Below are positions 7,941 through 15,831 of a stretch of DNA of 22,543 nucleotides, one piece after another. The position numbers and the translations under genes are program-made. Source of the DNA: Bacteroidales bacterium (GTDB lineage Bacteria; Bacteroidota; Bacteroidia; Bacteroidales; UBA7960); contig PUPG01000006.1 in the NCBI GenBank assembly GCA_003553005.1, positions 1 to 22,543 of the forward strand, given 5' to 3'. The notes below the pieces were generated by a model. It had not been told where the DNA came from and made no database searches. It was given only the letters and a program-made list of their open reading frames with translations. Position 1 is the first letter of the stretch, and each line of letters starts with the position of its first letter.

Positions 7941-7975
7941 TTTGGTTAAGATGCTCATCGGCAATTTTGGTTAAG
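7941..7975 (+). repeat. Direct repeat TTTGGTTAAG x2 in the leader of the surface gene
   Basis: Ten identical bases occur at 7941-7950 and 7966-7975, 25 bases apart start to start. They lie just downstream of the possible -7 box. The second copy is itself flanked by GCAATT on both sides. This could be a regulator-binding site. Confidence 0.5.
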
Positions 7976-8067
7976 CAATTGAATAGCCTGTAAACAAATC
8001 GAAATCAAATTGAAATACCCGCATTATAGATAATTCAACCAAAGCACAAATTAAAAAAACGCTGATT

Positions 8068-10311
8068 ATGAAAAAAAATTTACAAAGCACCATCAGTTTG
8101 CTGGTCACCTGCCTGTTGCTTGCACCAACGGCAGTCTGGGCCAGTGATGCCACAAGGGACGTGGTAGAGGTAAACACGATTGCCGAGCTTCGTGACCAGG
8201 AAGATGACGGGGAAACGGTTTATCAGCTCACCGCTGAGGCCATCCTCACCTACCAGGAAGACTGGCGAAACAGCAAGTACATCGAAGACGGCACGGCAGG
8301 AATCCTGATTGACGATAATGATGGCATCATTACCACTGAGTATGAGATTTATGACGGGATTACCGGCATCAAGGGAACGCTCAGTGTGTTTGGCAACATG
8401 CTCCAGTTCGTGCCGGAGGAAGACCCCGGTGAGGCGACGTCCAGCGACAATGTGATTGATCCGTTGGTGATTAGCATGGAAGACTTTGTCAACAACTTTA
8501 TGGACTACCAGGCGCGGCTGGTTACGATTGAGGAGGTGGAGTTCATGGTAGATGCCGGGGAAAATTTCGCCAACGGACAGGTCTATGATTTTACCGATGG
8601 AGATTTTGTCGGGGAGTTCAGGTCCACATTTTTTAATGTAGACTATATCGGCGACCCCATTCCTTCAGGCTTGCTTAATCTCACCGGTTTACCCAACTCA
8701 AGAGCCGAAGGCGATTTCCTGACGGCCAGGAACTGGGACGATATTGAAACCCTGGCTTCCTTTTCAGTGGAGTTTGACATCACCGATGAAGACAACAACG
8801 AGGTGCACGATGTGGAACTGGAGTTTTTTGGGGAAACTGTTACAGAGCCGCCCTACTTCTTTGAGGAAGTACCGGTGGGAACCCATCCCTATACGGCCAC
8901 AAAAGAGGGCTATCACACGTCGACAGGACAAGTCACCGTGAGTGACGAAGACGTGGTATATCATCTCGTGATGGTGGAGATCGATCCCAACATGGTGACC
9001 GAATTTCCCTGGCACGAAGATTTCTCCGGTGACTTTCCACCGGCGCATTGGGCACATCATGCTTTAGGTGCAGGTGGCTGGGAACAGGATGATGAGCGTG
9101 CATTCCATGATGCCACTTCGCAGGGTGAGGAAGCGGATAGCTGGCTCATTACCCCGCAAATCCAACTCCCTGAGGATGAAAACATGCTGATCTCCTTCTT
9201 CGAAAACAATCAGTTCATGACAGAATATGACTATAGCGGACTGATGATCTCCACAGGTAGCGGTAACCCTGAGCATGAGCACTTCCAGGAGCTTTATGAG
9301 TCGGATGACAACATCGGTGTGGGTGACCCCCAGGAAGCCCTGGTCTCACTCGGTGATTATGCCGGCGAAGTGGTTTATCTGGCCCTCAATTACCAGGGCG
9401 AGTTTGCTCACCGCTGGTGGGTTGATGACTTCATGATCGATGAAGCGCCTGGAGCCATAGAAGTGCCGGATATTGCCACCCTGAAGAACCAGGAGGTGGA
9501 TGGCGACCTGCCTTTCATGATCACTGGTGAAGTCGTGGTCACGGCTTTGCAGCAAGCCTATCGCGGTCAATTCTTTGTGCAGGACGAAACGGCTGCGATC
9601 CTCGTGGATGACCCGGATGGCATCGTGGAAGCCGAGCTAGAGCTGTATGATGGCATTACCGGCTTCACGGGTAACCTCACCGAATTCCAGGAAATGCTTC
9701 AACTTTCCCCCACCGAGGATCCGGGAACGCCTTCCTCTCATGATAATGAGGTTGAACCCCTGATGATTACCCTGGAAGACCTGGATTATGAACATCAGGG
9801 CATGCTGGTCTATGTCGCCAACGTCTTTTTTGAGGAAGACAATCCAGAAAACTTTACGCACAATGAATCCTTTTTTATTTACGACGACACCGCTGAAGGA
9901 GTAATTCGTACGCCAAACTCTGAGGGTTTGTTCGACTACTTCGGTGAACCGGTACCCGGTCCGGATGATCCCAAAGACATCGTTGGGGTGATTCATCAGC
10001 GTTTTGAAGTGCTCAGGCTGCAACCACGTATGCTGGCTGATTTTATGGAGCCCACGAACGTGGTACATATAGATGCACTGGAATTGCGCGTATATCCGAA
10101 CCCGGCAAATCATATGGTGTTTGTGGAAACCGGAGAGGGCGCCATTGACCAGGTGCGGGTGTATAACATCCAGGGGCAAATGGTGCTTGATCACGCTGGA
10201 GACGCATCCGGCAGGGTGCAACTCAACGTGTCTGCGCTCACTCCCGGCATATATATGATGCAGGTCAGCTCGGGCAACTCCGTAAGCACACAAAAACTAC
10301 AAGTTCAATAA
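8068..10311 (+). CDS. T9SS-secreted multidomain surface protein with duplicated DUF5689/OB-like modules and a choice-of-anchor J-like domain
   Basis: This 747-aa exported protein is acidic throughout. Seen in order: a signal peptide (1-26, ending VWASD); module A (about 33-229); a short PEGA/carboxypeptidase-regulatory-like beta-domain (about 231-305, with PVGTHPYTATKEGY); a choice-of-anchor J / cleaved-adhesin-like domain (about 313-458, with PWHEDFSG, DSWLITPQI and WWVDDFMID); module B (about 465-661); and a T9SS C-terminal sorting domain (about 669-747, with LRVYPNPA, VRVYNIQGQ and LTPGIYMMQV). Modules A and B are clear duplicates: both have AELR/ATLK-Q-E, GxAAILxDDxDGI-like, LYDGITG/IYDGITG and a matching LQF/LQLxPxEDPG. 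They resemble the Bacteroidota DUF5689/OB-fold type, which I infer from memory. It should be exported by T9SS and cleaved or anchored at the cell surface. A receptor and a lipoprotein follow; the substrate is unknown. Confidence 0.88.
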   Translation: MKKNLQSTISLLVTCLLLAPTAVWASDATRDVVEVNTIAELRDQEDDGETVYQLTAEAILTYQEDWRNSKYIEDGTAGILIDDNDGIITTEYEIYDGITGIKGTLSVFGNMLQFVPEEDPGEATSSDNVIDPLVISMEDFVNNFMDYQARLVTIEEVEFMVDAGENFANGQVYDFTDGDFVGEFRSTFFNVDYIGDPIPSGLLNLTGLPNSRAEGDFLTARNWDDIETLASFSVEFDITDEDNNEVHDVELEFFGETVTEPPYFFEEVPVGTHPYTATKEGYHTSTGQVTVSDEDVVYHLVMVEIDPNMVTEFPWHEDFSGDFPPAHWAHHALGAGGWEQDDERAFHDATSQGEEADSWLITPQIQLPEDENMLISFFENNQFMTEYDYSGLMISTGSGNPEHEHFQELYESDDNIGVGDPQEALVSLGDYAGEVVYLALNYQGEFAHRWWVDDFMIDEAPGAIEVPDIATLKNQEVDGDLPFMITGEVVVTALQQAYRGQFFVQDETAAILVDDPDGIVEAELELYDGITGFTGNLTEFQEMLQLSPTEDPGTPSSHDNEVEPLMITLEDLDYEHQGMLVYVANVFFEEDNPENFTHNESFFIYDDTAEGVIRTPNSEGLFDYFGEPVPGPDDPKDIVGVIHQRFEVLRLQPRMLADFMEPTNVVHIDALELRVYPNPANHMVFVETGEGAIDQVRVYNIQGQMVLDHAGDASGRVQLNVSALTPGIYMMQVSSGNSVSTQKLQVQ

Positions 10312-10333
10312 GACCAATTTTGGGTTGATAAAC

Positions 10334-10392
10334 CTGTGAACAGCCGGTTGCCATATAACCAGATCCTAAGCAGCCCGGCTGTTTGCAGTTTT
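10334..10392 (+). terminator. Large hairpin with U tract between the surface protein and the receptor
   Basis: Arms 10334-10347 and 10375-10388 pair over 14 bp (two G-U pairs) around a 27-base loop and are followed by four T. The long loop and short U tract suggest a partial terminator or attenuator, so the downstream receptor may be transcribed at a lower level or from its own promoter. Confidence 0.6.
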
Positions 10393-10444
10393 ACACTTAC
10401 CCTGTTTGCAATAGTATTTCATCAATAACTAAAGGTGACTCCTT

Positions 10445-13021
10445 ATGAACAAATTCAGATTCTTTATTCATTTTTGCCTGATAACTGCCTTCCTGGCATT
10501 GTCAGGACATCAGCTTTACGGCTCGGTGATCTCAGGCCGTGTGGTTGATGAGGAGGGCAACCGTTTGCCCTCTGCCCTGGTGGAGCTTGTGAACGTGGAA
10601 ACAGACAGGAGCTATGGAACCACAACCAATATCGACGGAGAGTTTCAGATTACGGTAGAAGCGGGCACCTATTCCATGAAAATATCCTATATGGGATATG
10701 AGGAAAAAACACGCACGGTGGATGCCACAACCGACAAGGACCTTGGCAGGCTGGTGATGAGCGCCACGGCCATTGGTCTACAGGAGGTGATGGTGGTATC
10801 TTCTTTTGCGCGGGACCGGCAGACCCCGGTGGCCATATCCAACATCTCGGCTGAAGCGATTACAGAGCGTCTCGGTACGCAAGAATTTCCGCAGCTGCTG
10901 CAATCTACGCCCAGTGTGTATGCCACACGTGATGGTGGTGGTTTTGGTGATGGCAGGATCAATATGCGCGGCTTTGACTCCAACAACATTGGTGTGCTGA
11001 TCAACGGTGTGCCCGTGAACGATATGGAGAACGGTCGCGTCTACTGGTCGAACTGGGCCGGACTCTCCGATGTGACGGAGACCATGCAGGTGCAGCGCGG
11101 ACTCGGTGCTTCCCGGTTGGCCATCAGCTCAGTGGGAGGCACAATCAACATCATCACGCAAAGTACCGATGCCAATAAAGGTGGTACCTTGCTGTATGGC
11201 ATCGGCCATGATGGCCACAGGCAAGAGTCCGTCACGCTATCCACAGGTATGATGGACAATGGTTGGGCAGTGACCGCCCTTGGTGGCCGTCGTTCCGGTG
11301 AAGGTTTTGTGAGAGGCCTGGACTTCGAAGGCTGGTCTTATTTTCTGAATGTATCCAAAAGAGTGAACAGGCAGCATACGCTGTCGCTGACCGCTTTCGG
11401 GGCACCCCAGTGGCACAATCAGCGCTGGCCCAGGATGAGAATCCAAACCTATCGCGATCACCCTGATGGTATTCGCTATAATCCCTCACTTGGCGTCATG
11501 AATGGGGAAAAGATCAGCGCCTCATTTAACCAGTACCACAAGCCACAAATATCCCTGAACCACTTCTGGTCCATCAGCGACGAAACCACCCTGACCACTG
11601 CGGCATATGTGTCCATTTCTTCGGGCGGTGGCCGCAGGATTGTGGGTGAGCGCAGTGACTGGCTGGAATACAACCGCGATACCGGATTGCCTACTGATGC
11701 AACCAAGCTCACCCCCGACGGTTTGCTGGACTTTGATGCGGTGATGGCCGAAAACGCCCTCTCCGAAACAGGATCAAAAGCCATCAAGGCCATGGCCGTC
11801 AACAGCCACGACTGGTACGGTATGCTATCCACACTGCAGCACGAATATGATGACTTCATCACGCTAACGGGTGGACTGGACCTGCGTTATTACAAAGGTT
11901 ATCATTACCAGGAGATTACCAACCTGCTTGGGGGTACACACTTCGAAGACTTCAGCGACATCAACCAGGATCCGTCTACCAGGCTGAAAGAAGGCGATAA
12001 GATCAACTATTATAACCTCGGAGAGGTGATGTGGGGTGGCCTTTTTGCCCAGGCAGAATACACAACGGATGAGTATTCTGCTTTCGTTTCTACAACGGGT
12101 TCATTAACAAACTATCGCCGTACCGATTATTTTGATTATGCGGATGATGATCCCATGCAGCAAACGGACTGGGTGGACTTTTTTGCCTGGAGTCTCAAAG
12201 GTGGAGCAAACTACAACCTGACAGAAAATCATAATGTGTTCGCCAACGTGGGGTATTTTACCCGTGCACCTTTCTTCCGCTGGGCTTTTGTCGGACATAC
12301 CAACATCATCAATGAAGATGTTCGTCACGAAAGGGTCTTTTCTTCAGAGGTAGGGTACGGTCTGCGTACCCCACTGGTTGCTGCCAACGTTTACCTGTAC
12401 AGGACAGAATGGCTGGACAGGGCCCTGGTAAGAAATCTTGGACAAGGGGTTATTGCCAACATTACTGGCCTGAATGCACTGCACCAGGGCGTCGAAATAG
12501 ACGCTACCCTCAGGCCTACCGACAGGCTTGAGGTGCGGGCGATGTTCTCTTATGGCGACTGGCAGTGGCAGGATGACCTTACGGCAGAGATTTTTGATGA
12601 CCAGCAGGTGTTCATTGACAGCATCGAAGTGTTTGCAGGAGGCCTGAAAGTGGGGAACAGTGCACAGACCACCGCCGCACTGGGTGTTAGTTATGAAGTG
12701 TTGGACGGACTCCGGCTTGGATTCGATGCCAATCACTTCGATCGCCTGTTTGCCGACTTTAACGTGGAAGATCGCGGCGACTTTGAAACACGCGGAACCG
12801 ATTCCTGGCAGATGCCTTCATACCAGATGCTGGATCTGAACCTCAGGTATCGCTTTGACATCGCCGGACTGGATGCCACTTTTATCGCCAACGTCAACAA
12901 CGTCTTTGATACCGAGGCCATACGGGATGCCACCGACGGACGATCCTTCGATTATGATACGGCCCTGGTCTACTATGGCTGGGGACGGTCGTGGACTACA
13001 ACCCTAAGGATCAGATTTTAA
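10445..13021 (+). CDS. SusC-like TonB-dependent outer-membrane receptor
   Basis: TonB-dependent receptors import substrates across the outer membrane using energy from TonB-ExbBD. The 858-aa chain has a signal peptide (about 1-26), an N-terminal carboxypeptidase-regulatory-like domain (27-110, with ISGRVVDEEGNRLP and SYMGYEEKT), a possible TonB box at EVMVVS (114-119), a plug domain (about 125-238, with RINMRGFDSNNIGVLINGVP and GGTINIITQ), and a long beta-barrel of alternating residues ending in the C-terminal phenylalanine (TTTLRIRF). At 858 aa it is shorter than many SusC proteins of about 1000 aa, and no SusD gene follows. The next gene starts only 11 bases later and encodes a lipoprotein, so the two are probably co-transcribed. 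The ligand cannot be inferred from the sequence. Confidence 0.94.
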   Translation: MNKFRFFIHFCLITAFLALSGHQLYGSVISGRVVDEEGNRLPSALVELVNVETDRSYGTTTNIDGEFQITVEAGTYSMKISYMGYEEKTRTVDATTDKDLGRLVMSATAIGLQEVMVVSSFARDRQTPVAISNISAEAITERLGTQEFPQLLQSTPSVYATRDGGGFGDGRINMRGFDSNNIGVLINGVPVNDMENGRVYWSNWAGLSDVTETMQVQRGLGASRLAISSVGGTINIITQSTDANKGGTLLYGIGHDGHRQESVTLSTGMMDNGWAVTALGGRRSGEGFVRGLDFEGWSYFLNVSKRVNRQHTLSLTAFGAPQWHNQRWPRMRIQTYRDHPDGIRYNPSLGVMNGEKISASFNQYHKPQISLNHFWSISDETTLTTAAYVSISSGGGRRIVGERSDWLEYNRDTGLPTDATKLTPDGLLDFDAVMAENALSETGSKAIKAMAVNSHDWYGMLSTLQHEYDDFITLTGGLDLRYYKGYHYQEITNLLGGTHFEDFSDINQDPSTRLKEGDKINYYNLGEVMWGGLFAQAEYTTDEYSAFVSTTGSLTNYRRTDYFDYADDDPMQQTDWVDFFAWSLKGGANYNLTENHNVFANVGYFTRAPFFRWAFVGHTNIINEDVRHERVFSSEVGYGLRTPLVAANVYLYRTEWLDRALVRNLGQGVIANITGLNALHQGVEIDATLRPTDRLEVRAMFSYGDWQWQDDLTAEIFDDQQVFIDSIEVFAGGLKVGNSAQTTAALGVSYEVLDGLRLGFDANHFDRLFADFNVEDRGDFETRGTDSWQMPSYQMLDLNLRYRFDIAGLDATFIANVNNVFDTEAIRDATDGRSFDYDTALVYYGWGRSWTTTLRIRF

Positions 13022-13053
13022 CGGGCTGATTTATGAACTTTAATCAATTTGAC

Positions 13054-14394
13054 ATGATGAACTATCTTAAAAAAATAAGCCTTCTGCTTGCCTTGTCCGC
13101 GGCATTCATCTTCCAGGCATGCGATCCCAATGAAGACCTTTATGAAAAAATGGATGCGGACATCCCGCCCCATAGCGAGAACATCGAATATACGCTAACG
13201 GGGTCCGACTACAACAACATTGGTGGCGTGATCGCCGACCACCAGGCTTTCAACGACACGATGCCAGCGATGGATTATGTGCCGGATATCCTGGCCAGTC
13301 GCTTCGTGACCCTTAACGTGGGAAGTGCTGCCAATGTGACCTTCAACCACTTGATGCTGCACCCCGAATGGTGGGATGCCGGTTTTGGCTACGAACTGAC
13401 CGAACAGGACTATGCCTTCCTGGGCATTGATGGCGCGTTTTCCCCTGATAATCCGGCCTACCAGCATGTGCCTGATTTTCTCGACAGGGAATATCCGGAT
13501 GCCGAAGAAGAAGACGTGGTGCAGATCATTTATAATTACGATCTGGATGGCGAGATCGTGAAAAACGAAGATACCTACGAACTGACCGAAGGAGAATGGA
13601 CCCTTATTGAAACCAGGGAAGATGTGCCTTATGTGGGCTACGAGATGACACCGGAAGATTACGACTTGTTTGGTGGCAGCGTGGCAGACTTCAACAACTT
13701 CTCGGAAGAGGATCCCCCCGAGGTCCTGATCCCTGTTTTTCTCAAGAACCAGTTTCCGATGGCACTGCCCGACGCGGAGAAGGTGATCAAATACCGCTAT
13801 TTTGATGGCAGCCAGACTGTAGACAACATCGATAAGTTTGTCTATGACGGCGTAACCTGGGAAATGATTCCATATATCGAGGAACGCACCGAGCAATATG
13901 TATTTGGCGATGAAGGATGGGCCTTTGACCCGACGGTTATCTTTACGCTCGCGAGAGGCGATTACCAGTACCTGGTAGACATTGACCCCATTGGTCAGCA
14001 GGAATTCCAGTATGACGACTTTGCTTACTATTACGGGGCCAGTGCATTTTATCAGAATTTCGACATCCGGATCATCGGAAGAAGACTGGATAAGCTGGAA
14101 AGCGGTGAATACGCTGACCCCGAACTGGGAGAGATCTATGAGAACGAAGGCGCAGATGCCGTGATGGATGAGATGGTCAGGCGCATCAAGGAAGAAGGAA
14201 TCATCGAATTGCTGCAGCACAAGTACCCGGATGCGCAACCGCAGCTTGGCGGCCTGGACGTGCACTTTTTCGTGCGTTATGAGACATTCGCCGACAACTG
14301 GGTGCGCCGCTTTCCGGAAGCAGAATATATCTGCACGGAACCCGGCGATCCGCCTCAATTTGAGCTGGTAAACTATATCGATAACATCGAATAA
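13054..14394 (+). CDS. Repeat-containing surface lipoprotein, not SusD-like; unknown function
   Basis: A lipoprotein signal is seen: Lys-Lys, a hydrophobic core (LLLALSAAFIF) and the lipobox FQAC with Cys23. Two adjacent ATGs (13054, 13057) give the usual short N-region; an in-frame ATG at 13033 would add seven residues and is less likely. The mature part carries three related blocks, at about 13186, 13384 and 13633, each starting with a Y-(L/M)-T-x-x-DY motif and then a hydrophobic VPDFL/IPVFL-type strand followed by a (Y/F)P-rich, acidic segment and a Y-x-Y/W stretch. A C-terminal region contains YYYGASAFYQNFDIRI. It lacks the helical TPR architecture expected of SusD/RagB. It is acidic and follows the receptor by a few bases. 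It may be a surface partner or lid of the receptor. I do not recognise a named family with confidence. Confidence 0.82.
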   Translation: MMNYLKKISLLLALSAAFIFQACDPNEDLYEKMDADIPPHSENIEYTLTGSDYNNIGGVIADHQAFNDTMPAMDYVPDILASRFVTLNVGSAANVTFNHLMLHPEWWDAGFGYELTEQDYAFLGIDGAFSPDNPAYQHVPDFLDREYPDAEEEDVVQIIYNYDLDGEIVKNEDTYELTEGEWTLIETREDVPYVGYEMTPEDYDLFGGSVADFNNFSEEDPPEVLIPVFLKNQFPMALPDAEKVIKYRYFDGSQTVDNIDKFVYDGVTWEMIPYIEERTEQYVFGDEGWAFDPTVIFTLARGDYQYLVDIDPIGQQEFQYDDFAYYYGASAFYQNFDIRIIGRRLDKLESGEYADPELGEIYENEGADAVMDEMVRRIKEEGIIELLQHKYPDAQPQLGGLDVHFFVRYETFADNWVRRFPEAEYICTEPGDPPQFELVNYIDNIE

Positions 14395-14417
14395 CTTGTG
14401 CGCGATTAACTAAGTTT

Positions 14418-14455
14418 AAAGAGGGTGTCTCAAAGCTCAGAGACGCCCTCTTTTT
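14418..14455 (+). terminator. Strong Rho-independent terminator of the surface locus
   Basis: A 14-bp stem (14418-14431 with 14440-14453, one G-U pair) has an 8-base loop and a run of five T (14451-14455). It lies 24 bases after the lipoprotein stop codon and ends the receptor-lipoprotein transcript. Confidence 0.92.
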
Positions 14456-14587
14456 ACTTGTACTGCTGGCCTGAAAAGTTTTTCCAAAATTCAATTCTCC
14501 GATTCTTTAACAAACTTTTGACATGGCCTCGTTGGTTTGCAACCCATGATCAAAAAGCGCAATGAACCAATGATCCATCTATTTTGT

Positions 14588-14595
14588 TAAATTTG
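14588..14595 (+). promoter_or_regulatory. -7 box of gcvT
   Basis: TAAATTTG is an exact TAnnTTTG match within the 331-base gap between the lipoprotein and gcvT. It implies a leader of about 120 bases. The stretch 14456-14587 holds nothing else I can recognise. Confidence 0.55.
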
Positions 14596-14624
14596 CGCAA
14601 TCGTTGTGCCTTGCACCGGGAATA

Positions 14625-14671
14625 AGAAAGCAATTGGCTTTCTAGCCCAAAAGCCAACACCAATAGCCAAT
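14625..14671 (+). promoter_or_regulatory. Structured gcvT leader with competing inverted repeats
   Basis: Three inverted repeats share one arm. AGAAAGC (14625-14631) pairs with GCTTTCT (14637-14643). TTGGCTTT (14634-14641) pairs with AAAGCCAA (14650-14657). ATTGGCT (14633-14639) pairs with AGCCAAT (14665-14671). These cannot all form together, which suggests a switching leader or simply repeated AGCCAA sequence. It does not show glycine-riboswitch core motifs. Confidence 0.4.
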
Positions 14672-14725
14672 CTGATTCTAAAAACACAAACCTCAGTTAT
14701 CCAGGAATTTCAAAAACTATTACAC

Positions 14726-15823
14726 ATGAAGACCACCGTATTTAAGGAGAAGCACGAAGAGATGGGTGCCAAAATGGTACCTTTTGCCGGATTTTACATG
14801 CCCGTACAGTTCGAGGGCGTGAATGTGGAACATGAAACCGTGCGGAACGCCCTGGGTGTATTTGATGTATCGCATATGGGCGAGATTTGGGTGGAAGGCC
14901 CCAAGGCATTCGACCTGGTTCAATGGGTGAGCTCCAATGATGCATCGGTGTTAACCGACGGGAAGGTACAGTATACTTGCTTCCCAAACGACCAGGGTGG
15001 CATTGTGGATGACTTCCTGGTATACCGTTTCAATGCGGAAAAATACCTTTTGGTGGTCAATGCTTCAAATATTGAGAAAGACTGGGAATGGCTTAACAAA
15101 CAAAATGAACAGATCGGGGCCAATTTGCGGAATGCGTCAGACGAGATCGCCCAGCTGGCGGTTCAGGGCCCCCTGGCCATGAAGGCCATGCAAAAGCTTA
15201 CTGATGAAAATGTGGAAGAGATGCCGTTCTTTACCTTTAAGGTGATGCGCTTTGCCGGTGTGGATGAGGTGATCTTTTCCAATACCGGGTATACAGGCTC
15301 TGGTGGCTGTGAGATCTATTTCGACAAGAAAGATGGCATGAAGATCTATGACGCGGTGCTCGAAGCCGGAAAGGAATATGGCATCAAACCCATAGGTCTG
15401 GCTGCGCGCGACACCCTGCGATTAGAAGCCGGCCTTTTGCTTTATGGCAATGACATCGACGAAACTACCTCGCCCATCGAAGCGGGCCTGGGATGGGCCA
15501 CCAAGTTCACGGATGACAAAGACTTTGTGAACCGGGAAGAACTCCTGAGGCAAAAAACCGAGGGGACCACCCGCCGCCTCGCAGGCTTTGTGTTGCTCGA
15601 CAAAGGCATCCCACGTAAGGGATATCCCATCAAAGATGCCGATGGCAACACCCTTGGCGAAGTGACATCCGGTACGATGTCGCCCACATTGAAAAAGCCC
15701 ATCGGCATGGGTTACATCAAAAAACCCTTCAACAAGGCAGACACGGAAGTCTACATTGAAGTGCGCAAAAAGTTGCTCAAAGCAAAAGTGGTGAAGCTAC
15801 CGTTCTATAAAAAAGAGAAATAG
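14726..15823 (+). CDS. gcvT: Glycine cleavage system T protein (aminomethyltransferase)
   Basis: GcvT releases ammonia from the aminomethyl-lipoyl H protein and passes the methylene group to tetrahydrofolate. The 365-aa length is typical. Seen are [13 protein letters not shown] near the N-terminus (17-29), FDVSHMGE (46-53), [11 protein letters not shown] (91-101) containing the conserved active-site Asp, [14 protein letters not shown], and the C-terminal barrel with [21 protein letters not shown]. The frame is open upstream to an ATG at 14606, but the added 40 residues have no family counterpart and overlap the structured leader, so the start at 14726 ([10 protein letters not shown]) is preferred. 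comB follows 8 bases after the stop codon, so the two are co-transcribed. Other glycine cleavage genes (gcvH, gcvP) are not in the window. Confidence 0.96.
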   Translation: MKTTVFKEKHEEMGAKMVPFAGFYMPVQFEGVNVEHETVRNALGVFDVSHMGEIWVEGPKAFDLVQWVSSNDASVLTDGKVQYTCFPNDQGGIVDDFLVYRFNAEKYLLVVNASNIEKDWEWLNKQNEQIGANLRNASDEIAQLAVQGPLAMKAMQKLTDENVEEMPFFTFKVMRFAGVDEVIFSNTGYTGSGGCEIYFDKKDGMKIYDAVLEAGKEYGIKPIGLAARDTLRLEAGLLLYGNDIDETTSPIEAGLGWATKFTDDKDFVNREELLRQKTEGTTRRLAGFVLLDKGIPRKGYPIKDADGNTLGEVTSGTMSPTLKKPIGMGYIKKPFNKADTEVYIEVRKKLLKAKVVKLPFYKKEK

Positions 15824-15831
15824 GTTGAGGG

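Noticed and set aside
13195..14358. Minus-strand open frame of 387 aa opposite the repeat lipoprotein
   Set aside because: It mirrors the acidic plus-strand gene, giving a His/Ile/Val-rich translation typical of an antisense shadow. The plus-strand gene has a lipobox, a tight spacing to the receptor and a terminator.
13054..14394. SusD/RagB assignment for the lipoprotein after the receptor
   Set aside because: The position fits, but the sequence is beta-like and repetitive, with none of the helical segments of SusD.
14596..14725. Glycine riboswitch ahead of gcvT
   Set aside because: The conserved aptamer core motifs are not visible; only short AGCCAA/TTGGCT-type pairings are present.
14606..14725. 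N-terminal extension of GcvT from the ATG at 14606
   Set aside because: The added residues have no counterpart in the family and overlap the structured leader; the ATG at 14726 gives the conserved N-terminus.
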